A DNA stretch of 64,000 nt from Stercorarius parasiticus (GCA_013396915.1 VWZL01001290.1:337507-401506), one strand, 5' to 3'. Positions 35,921-51,000 are shown, counted from the stretch's first letter. Translations and numbers: made by a program. Notes: generated from the letters alone by a model not told the origin.

Positions 35921-38900
35921 GGATCTAGAAGTACTGCTCTAAATAGTGTGACAGTGAAATTATTATTTTTTTTTCATAGTCCTCTGAAAAATACTAAGAC
36001 CAGCACCATCAGTATTATATGGCCAACTCTGAAAATCCACACAGCTGCCAGAGATCACTGCAGTGTAAGTGGCTAAACAAAGTAGTCCCCAAAATTGAAA
36101 ATATAAAGATGAGCAGAGTCTGTCAGGCTTCTTATATAACGTATGTTGTAAAGGAGCCTAAAATACCAGTCAGTAACTATCTCTTGATTTAGAGAATGTG
36201 AAGCTGAAAGTAAGAGAAGAAAGACTGTATTTTAATACATCTGTGAACATCTGGGCAGCCAAATACAACCACGCTTGAAGAAATTTATATATTTTCCGTA
36301 ATATCTATGGGCTAGATATTTGAATGTTTGATATTGGATTAAATGGTAGCTCAGTATCAATGATAAATTGATTTAAGTTTCTCCGTGGTATTTAGCATCT
36401 CTGTCTGGAAGAGGTTTCTGTTCTGAGAAAAATCTAGATATATTCTGTAAAACCAAAATTCAGATGTAGAAGCATAGAAATATACGACAAATTGTTGTCT
36501 ATCAATAACTTTCAAGAATCATATTCTAGCAAATCTAAAATATTATGCAAAACATAATATAAATTAAAAATGAAGGAAAACTAAATTCAAATGAAGACAA
36601 ACTGTTTTTAAACTTTGTTTTCACAGAAATCGAATGAATTTGGATGAAACTGCGCTTTCTGAGAAAAAAATTCTTCTCAACATTTTTTCCCCCAAAATAA
36701 TTAGCATTCAGCTAGTCAAATTCTTGTCATCAGTGTGATTGTGAAAAGATTCTAGAAAACTGATAGAGCTGGGGGCCAGCCTGAATAATCAACCATAAAT
36801 AATAGTGAAACTGTTGACAGAAAAATTGGTGAATGTGTTTTCTTCTCTCTGACACAACTGTAATTGGCAAAACAAAATTAATGGAATAGAGATGAGCATC
36901 TGTTATGCTTTAAGACAGTCTTTTTCCTGGTGTATTTTTCCAGGATTTATGCTGGCACAGATGACTATAGGATCAGGCCCAAAGAATTACTTGTTGTGTG
37001 TGATTTAGTGTAGTGCTGAATATCTAGTTGAAGACTGCTGTTCGAGAAGGGATTCATCTGTAGTTCTTTATTTTCCTGCTTTTTGCCTGTGTCATACAGT
37101 TAAAGTGATAGAGGATTTTAAAAAATAAAACAAATCTTCTCAGATACCTCTTTCTGAGAAGAGCTTGAAAAATTCAGATGAATCAGCAAGCAATATTTAA
37201 ATAGTTCCTCATTTTATTCAGCTGGAATATCATATGGCATACTTTATGCACCATCAGTTATTGGATTTTCATAAATGTTCGTGTTCAAAACAGAGAGGTC
37301 AGAAGCTCTACCACCCTCAGTGCACTTTTTTTTTAGTTATTTCATTTTCTACTTATTAAATCCTCTAGACAGAGGCATCTGAATCTTTAGCACTCAGTAA
37401 TAATTCAAACATAATTCGCCCTTACTTTCATGCCTTCCTTGCAGAAGCTTCTTGGAGCTTAATACAGATTTTCCCTGTTCTCACAGTAATTTCCAATATT
37501 CCATAGTATCCTTTTCTTTGAGTTTTGCTTGTTCCCTATGGCCTAAAAAAAGTTAAGATTTTGAACATTCTTTAAGTTCAGAAAGGCACTTTTCTAACTA
37601 GTTCCACCAAGCATAATAAAGCCCTGATCTCTGTGGAAACTTTCGCTGCTCTTTTAAAGTAGTTATAAGGATGAGAGAGGGCTCTGTAATTTCTACAGTT
37701 GCTTTCCCCATTCCCATCACCTTGAAAAACACTTTTGATGGGCAACACTGAAACAAGTCCCAGGGCAGCAAAGCAATACTATATTAGAAAGAAAATACGA
37801 TATGTCTTTAAGTTCGAAAAGTGTTTTATTAGTGTTGTTCCCATAATTTTAAACGATACAAAAGTAATAACGGAAAACCAATGAGAAAAGAATGGGCACT
37901 ACAAAGAGAAAACAAGGAGGAGTGAAAAGGAAGGCTCCAGGTGCTGGTTCTTTCCGATGAAATTCCTTGGAATTCTTTAGCATTTATACTGTATTGCTTT
38001 GATTGCTCGTAGTAATTTTAGATAAGCCTTATCATCTGTTACGTAATAATTTAGGCGATGCAAATATAATGTAGATATGCATACAAAACCAAAATTCAGG
38101 CTTCTGGGTTACAGGCATGTGATGGAGATTCATGTTACCACGGGAGTATTTCACTTTTACAAGCAAATTCAGATGCTTTAGAATAATTTTAGAAATTTCT
38201 TTACTTGTTATTGAAACAAAATGACAGAAAAATATGGGAAATCAGAAATACAGGAAAAAATATTTAAAAAGTATATTATTTTGAAAATCTTAATCTCTTG
38301 TATCTGTAATGGTTTTCTTAACTTACCACTCTTCCCTTGCTAAAAATCTAGTTCTGCAATTAAACAAGACTAAAGGTCACCTTTTTAATCAAATGTACTT
38401 AAAGCGGTAATTCTCAGACCATTTCCACAGCAAACTCTTCCAGGTGATAAAGGGATATTTCTATTTTATTTTGCTACTGTGGTAAAACACTTGGTCAGAT
38501 TCCAAGCACTGTAATTAAAGAATGCATTTCCAGATATTTTTCCATTAAACCAATAATCTTTCTTCGTCTATTGCAGCTGTTTCATATCTTCTGATTTTTT
38601 TCAAAGTTTTTATACATGATCTTTTACACTATGAGTAAAAGTTAGGCGATAATCAGATTTTTGAACTATTAGGAGAAATATAATAAAGAAAAGAGTCTTG
38701 AATCCTCATATAATTTTCAGCAAGGGATTTTATAGTCATATTCTTTTTCCTTAGAGAAGTTTATTTAGTTAGAAATAGCCTGGAATATGGCTGCTTATTT
38801 CACCTTGGAGACAGAAAACTGCTGTGATTGCTTCATATCTAACCTACTTATTTGAATCAATGTATTTAAAGAGGTGAAAACCACTAGCGGATGAGGGAAG

Positions 38901-39709
38901 AAGGGTTGAGAAAAAGGTGGCTGTGGATGAGAGCCTTAAGCAATAAGTTACTTGTGGAAGGGAAAAAGTAATTGATCATTTGCACCTATCTGCTTAGAAT
39001 GTTTCCACTTGGCCTTCTGGGTTTCGCCCTCCTCTATTCTGCTGACTGTTATTTGTGGATAAATTTTAAATTAAGGAGGTGGTGCAGAGAAGAATTGGCT
39101 GTGTGGAGGAAAGCAAAGTATCTCTTGCAGGGGTAATAAAAAGGTAAACCATTAAGAAAACAATAACTGGCAAACAGGCTAGTGTTTTGTAGCACTGTTT
39201 TCAACTAGATCCCTTCGGAAATGTTTTACTGAAAAAGTTATGAAAAAGGCTGAAGACCTGTGTGGTCCAGGGCTGCACCCTCATTCGTTATCTCTGGAAA
39301 GGAAATCTGGCAAATCACAGAGAGGAGAGTTTCACAGATCACTACCCATCAAGAACTGGAGAGTACAAACGAAGGGATGAATTACTTCCTTGTATTCTCC
39401 TAAGTGTAGACGTTTTACCAAGAACACTAGTAGGCACCTGTTTTTGCTAAATTATCAATATTTATTATGATAACCAAAGTTACAAATGGTCATCAGAGAA
39501 GGAAACGTACAAGAAGGCAGGTCTGAAGAGAGCAGTTTAGAGAACCTCAAGCACTTAATGACATTTAGTATGCTTTCATGTATCATTTTCTTGCTATCCA
39601 TTTTCCTCGGTTACCCAGAAAATAGAAGAGGCCTGGAATTCACTACACAAATCATCGTAATGCACTTAATTTGATTCATTTCTGTATACATTTATATTAT
39701 GTCCAGAGT
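35921..39709 (+). other. NRXN1: Intron between the two duplicated elements
   Basis: AT-rich and without a recognised gene. AGGATCAGGCCCAAAGAATT near 36970 recalls the ATCAGGCCC end of old sauropsid repeats. Nothing else was identified. Confidence 0.55.
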
Positions 39710-39942
39710 CATCCTTGTTATTTTGGAACATTAATATTCTTCAAAGAAATCTGGCCCATCACAGTGAGTGACTGGCTGGGGTTAATGGCCCTTGGCACAG
39801 CTCCTCCTAGTTGGTCATTAATCTCCAGGATATGCCCTGTGCCTTAATTGTTATTGCTTAATTAGCAACCTCTTCTATCTAAACAAGTGGCATATGACCT
39901 GAAATAACAATGTACACAGCAACAGTCATTTTCTCCGAGAGT
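39710..39942 (+). repeat. Duplicated non-coding element, copy B
   Basis: Direct-repeat partner of 35685-35920, offset by about 4.02 kb. The core runs 39762-39890. Words shared with copy A include CAGTGAGTGACTGGC, GGGGTTAA, CATTAATCTCCAGGA, CTTAATTG, TAATTAG and AACCTCTTC. Differences are spread out and largely transitions, as in two old copies drifting. The downstream part (CTGAAATAACAATGTACA against CTGAAACAGTAATGTGCT) is still alignable. The function is unknown. Confidence 0.75.
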
Positions 39943-40829
39943 TTGAGCTACACCATAGGCAAATTCTATGCAAGTAAAACAAGGCATGGGAAGTACACAT
40001 CTATTCAAATAACGTGGGATGTGACACTAAAATAACGTTCTGCAGATATGATCATTAATAAATGTCTTTTCTTAGATTTCTGGGATGTCTCTAGTTCAAA
40101 TCAGTGACTAACCTGATACCTGAAATTTAAAATGAGAAAGGCTTTGTTTGCCTTATTCCTCATACGATTTAGTGTTCCATATTTCTAATCGATACAGTCA
40201 TTATATTTTCAGTCTGTCAGTGGTTATCCATGGTTTTAATCACTGCAGGATCTGTATAAGTGCACACATACAAACCCAGAGCACACTCCTACATGGACTA
40301 CAAACTTGCATTTTTGCTTAGAGCTTGAGTCATGAGAATCTGTTCTCTGCACTCTTGCCATTAACTACTTCTCTCTGTGCTTTATTTCCTTTCCCCATCC
40401 TTTGTCTACTTACAAATTGTATCTTTTGATTGTAATCCCTTGTAATAGAAATTAACTCTTCAGTGCATGCACAGTACTTAGCCCACATGACACTTTTGCA
40501 CACTCCTGGAATATTGTGCAAAGAGATTTTTTAATACAGCGTCAAAGGAATTTTTAGAATTTGAAAGTAGACTTTCGTCTTTGCAATTGACTTTATAAAT
40601 AAAAGATAAATGCTTTATTTGTTGAAGGTAGAATATAAATATGAATGGTCTGTTAATATATCAATTTTTATCTTCTAGAATTTGATACTGCTTGCTAGTA
40701 AAATCTCAACTTATCTGATACTTTTCTATGTGAAAGAGTAGTGAACATTATAGAAGTAAAATCTTGACTTTTCTTTTTCTTTTTGTTTTTTTTTTTTGGC
40801 TAAAAACATTCATATTAGATGTTCATCAT

Positions 40830-40870
40830 CGGTGTAATTCAAATTCTCTTGAAGTCAGTAGAAATAGGTC
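40830..40870 (+). repeat. Possible ancient amniote interspersed-repeat relic
   Basis: GGTGTAATTCAAATTCTCTT followed by GAAGTCAGTAGAAATAGG. This is close to the GTGTAAAT...TTGAAGTCAATGGAA texture of old sauropsid repeats. Confidence 0.35.
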
Positions 40871-43800
40871 GAATGACTTAGAAGAGCTCAGGTTCATGGA
40901 AATTATTTTGTAAATATAATAGTTATGGATTCTGTTATCAAAAAGAAATTTAGAATACTTGGGTTACAAGCTGGAGAAACTCCATATGTGTGGATAGTTA
41001 AGCATATGTAGAGTTTGAGTCCTGTTTCAGTAATAATTTTTCACACATTTTTTTGAATTATCAAATGGCAGCCCAGCTGTTCTACTTTGCTCTGTAATAC
41101 CACTGAAAGTCCGACTATCGTAATCTACATACACTATTGCCAATGCCCATCTGCTTGTAATGCTGAAGAATAGCTGAAAAAAATGAGTCCAGAACAAACA
41201 GAAATCTTAATAACCTCATTTTAGCTATGCTGCTGGCTTTTGTGAGCTTCCATGAATTTTAAATACAAATAGATATTATACATTTGTCTAGGTTTATTGC
41301 AATATGGCAGTAACAGAAAAATTGTGGCACCTAAAGCTGAAGCTGGTGTTGCCCTAAGCATGTACTGAGCCTTTTAGTAGCTGTGCAGAATTTATTTTAA
41401 TTCAAACTGTGGACAAGACTTTCAGTTAATTTGAACTAGTGAACTTCTGTTGCTGATTGGCCTTCAAAATCTATTTTGTGTCAACTCATCTGTTTATTTA
41501 CATGTAAAAAAAAAAAGTTCAGTTTCCTTTAACTTAAGAACTGTCTCTCAAAAACACTCAACATAAATGCTACTAAAAACCATGTGAGCCTGTTCTTCTG
41601 AAGTCTACATAAAACTCCTGCTAACTTAAAAAAAGAGATAGCAAGACCAAGCTCACCTAATAGCTGAGGACATACATAGCTAGTTTTGGTCCAAACCAAC
41701 AAACGTGAGAGGAAGTTATAATTTAATAAAAACTTGTAGAATTTATATGAGAATATATGCGACAAAAACGTATTCATAATTTACTATACTCTATGAATGC
41801 CATGGGAGTAATTATTTCCTTTAAGTACTTGGCAAACCCTGCTAGTATCCATTCAAAAAAGTAATTTCCCACTCTGAGAACTTCTTCTTGTAAGCACTCA
41901 TGGAAAGAACAGCCAGCAAATACAATGCCTCCTCTGCAATTCTCCCTGGCTACATTCATGTAGTCCAGGCAGAAGCTTTAAATGCAGAAGAAATGAACAG
42001 CTGTTATCAAATCCACAAATAGATGCGGAAAGATCATCTTCTCATGAGAGAAGTTCATGGTTATTATGTATCTGTAGTTGTTAGTTTTCTGGTTTGCATC
42101 TCTAAGCAAAACCGTTTTGTAGTTTGAGGCAAAGTTCTGCAATCTTCTTAAAATGAAGTAAATTTGCCACCTTAAAAGAGATTCATGTGATAGAAAAAAA
42201 TCACCTATTTAATCTCTGTGTGGACTGCAGTGCTGTCTTTTCTGTAACTAAGTAAATTGTACTTTATGGACTGGACAAGCCTTGTTAGTTAAATAGGTCA
42301 GCTGGCTTCAGTGCCAAAACCTGCAGGATTTCAAGTGTTCTAAAGAAAATGAATACATTATCCATAAGATAGTTAAGTGATATACATTTATATGTATGTA
42401 TATCATATGTATATATGTATGCATTTACATATACATGCACCTAATTAGTAAGTAATATGGACCTATTTAGTAAGTAAGGGATTATAGGTGCAGCTGAACA
42501 AATAGATAATAGTTTACTCAACCATGCCTGCAACTGTGGTGTATTGTCTCCCGTTCATGTAGTTTCAGCTTGCTCCTTGTCTGTACAATGTATTGATGAG
42601 AATCTTCTTTCTGTTCTAGAAAAGTGCTAAATTTTCAGGTCAGTACTGTTAGATTCTTTTTACTGTTATTTTCTGTTAGGTGTCAAAAATTCAAATTCAT
42701 ATCACAGAATTATTTATAATTCTTAGTATTGGTATTGCAATAGAATTTAGATGTCACCTTGATGCTCTCTTGGGTTTGGGTTTGTAGAAGCAAAAAATAA
42801 AAGATTATTCTAACAGCATTTCTCTTAAATATGAATTTGGTATTTACCATACATCTCCATATTTACAATATATCTAAAGTTCAGTGAAATGAGATTTAAG
42901 AAGTTATGCATGATTTTGCAGAGTAGTTGACATTTTTTCATCAGAGCATAGATACTTTTCTCTCTGAAGAAGCACAAAATGCAACAAGATTCTACATATT
43001 TTTTGCTGGTTTCAATATACTGTGCAAATTAATTGATAGAAACAGGCTTGTCATCGTAACAAACAGAAAAATTGCCCACATCCAAGTATACTATATCTAC
43101 AACTGGATTTTTTTGTAGTCATAAATGTATGTAGCGCTCACTTTTACGCATACTACCAAATAGGCTAGGACTCAAGAGAGAAAAAAGCTATTGGACAGCT
43201 GTGATCAACTCATTATAAATAAGAAAATGCATGTACGTGTGTAGAATATACCTGATCCATACAATTCTTCAGCAATACTTTTTATCTGTAGCTACACAGC
43301 TTACATTTTGCAGAAAGATGGTTTTAAATTCAATTGTAGTTGTGGTTACCTTTTATTTTTTCCCCCCAAACAAAATGGCACACAGAAATTGTGCGTTTCT
43401 GATCAGATAACCATTTTTTATTCATACAGACTTCAAGAAGAAGCTTAAGGATAAATGTTGTATTTTCTGCTCTTCATTTGTTGCTTCTTCCAGATCAACC
43501 TCGCCTCTCAATATTAAACCCATATTCAGGTTAGCTTCATGCAAAGCATCTGTCAGTTACACTCTTTCACTTCATCAGAGTTTTGATACGTCTTGAAGTT
43601 TTAACAACTTCTTCAATTTAGTCTGCTTTTTAGGAAACCATATATTTTGAATGGTTCTTGAAAGTGAAGGCATTTTTTTATTTGTAGTTTTTAAATTCTG
43701 TTTGTTCTGATGCAAACTTATGTACTAGGGCAACAAAACATAGTTCTATAGATTTGGGAAAAGAAGTATTTTCCTGTCTAAAAATGTTTGCTATAATCCG

Positions 43801-45025
43801 GTAAAGCAACATTAACAATACAAAAGTTCTTGTCCAAAAGACCTTAACAGACATGTGGCTATAATGTGGAGGAAAGTACCAAATAATAGAAATATTTTTC
43901 TGCATTTTTCTACAAACCAAATACAAATTCACTGGACAGAAAGAAAAGAGAAAAGGAAAAGAATGAGGTAAAACCATGTGTTAAGCAAACACAAAATATA
44001 GAAATGGCACAAGCCTTTTTCCATCCATTGGTTAACTTTTTGAAAAGTGGATCAGGGAGTGTAGGCATGCATTCTGCTGTCTTATGCAGATGAATTTTCA
44101 AAATGCTATGTGCCAGTTTAATTAATTAGTGATTTACAGACACATGCACAAGACATTATTTAAAATGCTTTTTAGAAAATGCATAACATATTTGAAGATT
44201 AGGTAATTATTTACCATTTTTATAAGTACTGCTAGAATATCCAGTAAAAACATAATTTTTAAAAATCTTTTCATCAGTGGGACTTTATTTTCGAAGATGA
44301 CAGCTGGACCAGACTAATTCCTTATATACCAGATACAGTGGTAACTAATCCTATAACTTTGTACATATTAAATACTGTGTATAATTGAATCATAAGGTTG
44401 TGGTTAACTCATTTGGAAAAATTAGGAAAACCATAATTACTCACAAAAAATTTGAGCATCTCTTATGTGTGCACTAATCAAGGATATATATTATATGCAC
44501 AGGGATATGCGCTACTGTACTGCACACTTTATATGATTGAATGGATACTTGGCATTATTTTATATGACAAATTGTGAAGCAGAACTTTGCAGCATTGTAA
44601 ATATACTACACTTCTTGGAATCGTCTTACTCTCCATTAAAACAGTTTTGATTACATTAGAAAGAATTCCTTCCACGTCACATATTCTAAAATTGTTCAGT
44701 ATTATATTTTTTGAAATTGCAAATGTAATTGCATACTTTAGAGTACTGTGGATTAACAGTTCTACTGTATAATTTGAAATGTTTCTCACTGCAGATCATA
44801 AGCTCTGTTTAAGTTTTAATTAATTACCCTATCATCACTTGTTGCATTCTCGCCATAGGCATGGAACACAGCTAAGTGTTGCAACTGCAAGTCCACCTCT
44901 GTTACTCAGTTTTTATTGCTAAAGTTAGATGCTTATTCTTCTTCTGTTTGCACTGATGGCAAAAAAAGTAGCTCCACTGCTTAAAGGTTAAGGCAAGGTC
45001 TAAAGAGTTTTAGGAAATTACCTAA

Positions 45026-45060
45026 AGTCTGCTGAAGTCAGGGAATTTCAGTAGGCTTTT
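45026..45060 (+). repeat. Possible ancient amniote interspersed-repeat relic
   Basis: AGTCTGCTGAAGTCAGGGAA followed by TTTCAGTAGGCTTTTG. It resembles the TGAAGTCAATGGGA...AGGCTTTGGATC texture of the same kind of repeat. It is short and diverged. Confidence 0.35.
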
Positions 45061-48000
45061 GATAAAAAGCAGAAGTTAAGAAGCATGTATCTTTCTTCTG
45101 TGTTGTCATATGTGTAGTTATACGTTAGGTGTAGTTTTTTGGTTTTTCTCTTTTGATTTTTGCCCTCACTGAATACTGCTTTCATCCAGAGTGAGAAATG
45201 AGACGTGGTTCTTTTAATGGATTTCTAATTCATTAAAGCTGGGGAATGCTGAGTCCCATTTTAATAAACCAGACAAAATGATATTTTGACCCAGAGAAAA
45301 AGGTGAAGAGAAGAGAAATAGCACATAAAAGAGTACGCTAGAACATACGTAACAAACTGTTACTAGATATCCTGGTGCATAATTGTTCAATTAATGTTTA
45401 AGTACTAAAAAGCCACCATTATATGGCATAAATAAATATATTCACAAAAGAAGGAAAACCCCTCTGTTTTTTACCAAGCAAAAATTCCCATTTCAATCTA
45501 CTACTTTTGTTTTCTGTTATGGGTGAACAAAACTCATGAATGGTAAACAGCCATATCGAATAATCAATTAAATGCAAGTACCTTGACTATTTATTGTTAT
45601 GTTGTTTTTCTCAAACATACTTCTTGCCAACCAAAAAATTTTTCTTGAATGCTCAAATAACATCTAGTACATTTAAAGTAATTCTAGAGTTCTGTATACC
45701 TTCCATCACTCTAGCATCAGAGCTTCTCAAATGAACTAAAGCAAGCAATTTATGGATTATGGATTTTGGATATAGTAAGCAATTTATTTTTTTTCTGGCA
45801 ACAAATACAATAGTCTTTAGATAGCTCAAATACTTGCTAGCATCCTCTAATACTCATCCTTATAGTTAGAACATCAGATGGGAAAGTAATTTCCCCTACA
45901 CAGCTTCATGCAAGATTTTTAAGGTGAGGACAACTAGTCCAGATAGACATTATTCAATAGCAATCCAAAAGAGCACAGAATTTTTTTATCAGGAAAGAAG
46001 TTAAGCTTTTAGGCTGGTGTCTTGTGAGCAATTTGAATCTTTTCTGACTCATGAGTCGACAATAAGGGAAATTAATTAGAAAATGCAGGTTGTTAAAAAG
46101 ATATATAGAAATATATATCTCTCATGTACATAAAAAACAAGTGTTAATTACTTACATAAATCTTCCATCTCCCCATCTGGAAACTAATGGATGAAGCATG
46201 GTTGGGTACCAAGCCACTGCTAAGGTAAAGGTAATTTTTTTCTTGGCGCACCTACAAAATAGGATGCCCTACTGCAAAAAAAATTCCAAGTATGAGAACT
46301 ATAATTATAAGCTACAGCCATTACATATTGATGGATGATGCAGTTAAGGGGAAAAAATCTTCAGGATACATCCATCTTTCCCACTAACATGCTCTCTGTT
46401 TTATCAAGATACAGCTTCAGGCACTTAATATCTATGCAGATGCTGATCTCGGAAAAAGAGCAGTGTGAACAGTGCAGTTGTCAACTGACATGAGATGAGG
46501 TGAAGTGGATGTTGTTTCTGTACTTTATCTCCTGGTATTTTATTAGATTCCCAGTGGCTTGCGCCAGACATTAAAAATGGTAGGAAAAAAATGAGATTAC
46601 TTCTAAGTAGCCTAGAAAAAATTTTTGGCCCTACTGTAGAATAAGAAAGAGTTGAAAGAAATTAATTTGTGAATTTCATGCTGACTGATATTACTGCATG
46701 TAATAAAGTAGACTATTTTAATTACATCCTGGGATGATGTAGACTATTAAATAAAAATCTTAACATCTTCCTAGCAACGAAAGCTAAACCCATGTGCAAA
46801 TAAATATAAGATCTTGATCATGAAGACTCTTCCCTATTAAGGTTGTCTACAGCTTTATGTCTAAATCACTGAGGAATATAAGTGTCTGTGAGTCTTTGGT
46901 TATAAAACACTCTCAGTTGTCAGGTATGGATTTACTCACAAACATTTTAACTTCTGAAATGTAAGTTTAAGAATTGTATGGAATATTCTTAAAGAAGATA
47001 TATTTTTACTTACTAACACTAAAGATGAAAAAAGCACATTTGGGAAGCTTGAACAGATACTATCATCACATGACTATATGGGGAAATCTTCATCAAAACC
47101 CATTAAATTTCAGATATGGATCTAATCCTTGATTTCAGTTCTGCAGCTCATGATGCTATCTGCTGAAAGCCTAGCAAAATCGAGACAATTAAGTTTTAGT
47201 GCAAATGCTCATTATTTAGAAAACTAGCATATTTAAGACCAAAGTCTGGCTCATGTTAACCTAATGGTAGTCTGATTTAAATGATCACACTTTGTTCACT
47301 ATAAATCAAGTTATGGACATTTTAGCCAAATACATGGTATGAACTTATGAAACTCATGTTCTGATCGCACTTGCAATAGATTTGCAAAAAAATAAATTTC
47401 TTCACCACAGAATGATCCCAAAATATAGAAGGATCCCATGTCTGATCTCTAAATAGTTTTGAAATACCATGTATGCTTGAAAAGCAATAAATCTCCTTTT
47501 CTTTTTTCCCACTAAATATGGCATAAATGAAAATGAACACATCCTTCGTTCATAGAAGTTGGCATGGGTCTATTTCAGTGAAGCAATACAATACTAAATC
47601 AGATGTGGCCTTTAAATACAAACAAATTCCAATTGTCACATACAGTAATTGTGCTGCTTTAAAATAAGCAATGAAATACTGTGATTTACAGATGGTGGTA
47701 CAGGTTGGTTTTTTTAAATGAGTTCTGAAAAATGACATATAAACAGGGAGATGGGATTTTTCCCAGATGCATCATTTTAGTTGTCATATACATCTTTTAA
47801 AAGTTCTAGTATCACCAGTGTTTATCTGGCTCAAATATCTGGTTTATACTGTTTTGTTAATTGCAGAGCTGCCTTCAGCTGCACACAAATAATATCCTGT
47901 GCCAATATATTCATGCTGGCAGAAACCTTGCATGCGAAGGAGCCAGAAGTATAGAAAGGTCCAAGACTGTTAATTTTTAGAGCCATTCGTCAAAATTCTG

Positions 48001-51000
48001 TTTAGTAAGGGAACAATATAACATATGCATCAGGTAGATCATCCCCATACCTACTTCCTTTTTATTCCATACTTACACTGCCTTCACAATTGTCAATATA
48101 ACACCTTGTAATTTATGCACTATCAATTTAGTAATAAAGTCAAGCCCCGAGGAAACACAGAGAACAGTTTGCAACATGTTTAAAAATGCTGATCAAACAT
48201 CGTAGATTTGATGTCATAGACAAAGTGGGATGAATATTGACAGAGCTTATGAAATGTGTTACTTTCATCTGTGTATATAAAGATTTATTTAAAATACATT
48301 AACTTATTGTGTAATTTAAAAATTTACAATAAAATTACATAATAGAAACTATACTTTTAGGGGGGACACTACGAAGAAGAAAAGATCCTTTTTATGGCTT
48401 TAGCAGAGCCTGGAAAGAAATCTTAATATGTGCTGTGGGATATAGTGTTATTTGAGGAGCTAAAGTTTTGAGAAAGAAACAGAATTGTAAGTGAGATGCT
48501 GTGTTTGAACAGCTGGAATAAAAGGTTTGTCCATTGTTGCATGTCTATGGAAAGTCTTGGTTATAAATTGAAATTTTTGAGTCTGGAAAACTAAGCAGTA
48601 ACTAGAAAGGTAAAGTGTTCTCTTGTGTATGGAGACTCTAAGGTAGTATACAATAAACTTTGTTTACAGTATTTGAAATTGTTTGCTGGTGATCAGACCT
48701 GGAAAAAGAAGTTAAATCTCAAATTAGGGCATTACCAGATTGTTTCTCTGATATTTTAATGGGCTAATGGACAGAGGTCTGGTTTTAGTTTATCTTAGTA
48801 GCCAAGCCTGAGTGTTCTCAGAAAAAAAAATAGAGGGAGAAAAGCTTTTGAGCATGCTTAATTAAAAGGCATATATGTAATCGCTTCGCTAAGAAAAGCT
48901 ACAGACGAGCTTTATCAGATTTTAGGCGTTACACATAATTCAGTGTTACAACCTACCATGGAAGAATATTTCTGACCTAGAAATCTATGAAGGAAGATAT
49001 AAGTTAAGGCTGTGATACACAACAATAAAAATTGAGGAACAAAATTTATGCATTTCAGTCGCATTACTTTACTGGAAGTATCAAACCTGGGAATGCAGAA
49101 GTGGCGATAGAAACAGGAATGAAGGCAATCCTACTGAGCTTGAAATTATTCAAGGATGGCAACTTTGTCAGTTTTACAGCACACCTTCCAGAAGTGTTTA
49201 CAATGCTAATACATTTATATAAAGAGAAACTTTTAAAAGCTGCTGAGTCACATTTTGCCTTCACCGAAGTGGAGCATTCAGTCACCAACACAAGACACAT
49301 TGCACAGTGTAAAGTGAAATTACATCCACATGTGTCCAAGCAGAAAGATTTTTAATCAACATGTCGAACAGCTGTTAAGAAGAGAATGCTGTATGTCACA
49401 GGAAAAACCTGGAAATTGTTCTTCCTGGTAAACATGCTTTTCACAAGTGAATGTGAGGAGAGTTGCATTAGAACCTATTAATGTGCTTTTTTAGAAATTT
49501 GTGGAATGAAATAAAAATAAAGCACTTAACATCTTTGATGTGTGCTAGCAGTGTTCCAAAACCATACTGTAATCAAACAGGAGATTTTCTAGAAAAAAAT
49601 AAAGCTTAAAGCATGACAATTGATAGCCATATGACACGACCGGAATTACTCAGCCAAAACAAATGAAAGCTTTTTTTTTTTTTTCTGCTAAATTGGCAGA
49701 GTTCTGTTAATTCTTCAAGAAAAGAAAAGGAATCAATTATCTATTTTTTTTAAAGTTAAGCAATTTAGGAAAGTCACTGAAACTACAAAGAAAAATATTT
49801 TATCTCACATTAGAAAGGCATAAGCACTAGATCAGGAAATAGGCAGCTTAACCTATTAGAAATACTCTGTCAGAAGAAGCTACTCTAAAATACCCCACCC
49901 ATTCATAACTTAGTATTAGAAATAAAAGCACTTTATGATCTACTCAGGTGTAAAACATAAAATCAATCTTTTTAGTGAAAAAATAGTGCAATGCATTTTC
50001 TTGTGGAGTATAATTGCATATGTGCTGTAATTGGACTGACATTCTTACTGTGACTTACCAGCATAAAAGCATCCTAATCTCTTGGAGTAGTTGAGAAATT
50101 TATATGAAGCAAACCTGAAATTTATAAAGGTTGGAACTGTCCATATTTAAATATGAATTTAATTATGATCTGTGAAACTAACTGAACAATTAAAACAGGA
50201 AGACAAAGTAAAAAACAAAGCATATGGTAGATGTTGAAATAGATCTTGTTTTAAAATTAACAGTGCTCAGAAAAATCATGCCTCGTTAGGCAATTATAGG
50301 CCAGTTGAAGGCATAGGATCCTCTTCAGTACTAACGCCTAGTATCATTATGTACAGTAATATAGTAAAGTCCTACAATTATGTCTTTTATAATCTAGCAT
50401 TAAACTTAAAAAAAAATTAATACTGTTCTATTTTAGCGTCACAAAGGAGTTTGGGCACTTAGGTTTTAAAACCTAAATTAGGTATTAGGTCTTTGATTTC
50501 TTAGTTTTATTTGTGTACTTTCAAGGGATGACGTGGGGGCAGGGTTGTGTTGTAATGATTAAGGAGAAATAGTGTCTTTGGTATATGCTGTATGTAAATA
50601 CAGAAGAAAGGCAGATGAATGCCTACATTTTAATTACTTCTTCAGGTAAATCTCTCCATTTCTTTTATCAAGCATAAAGTGCACCAATTTTTAATTCTCA
50701 TTTTCCTGTGAGAATGTTGAAGCATGAATGGTTCAGGATTCCTGAACTGTAGAAACTTTTAACAGAAAAAAGACATCCCGTATTTTATTTGCCAATTTTA
50801 TTTGTCTGTTTTCATAGTAACTGGCTAAATGATATGTCTTAGTACTCATTTTTAATTTTCTTTCTTCCATTCTTTTACAAGTCAAAATACTATCTGTAGT
50901 CTATGTCATTTATGAAAAAAAAAACACATTTAGCTCATTTTTGAGAACATTTTTACAGGCAAAAAAATGCAAACAGGAAAGAATTTTATCTTCAGATAAC

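Noticed and set aside
49032..49355. 107-codon plus-strand frame
   Set aside because: The opposite strand is open over the same bases, no domain or splice context is seen, and it lies deep in an intron.
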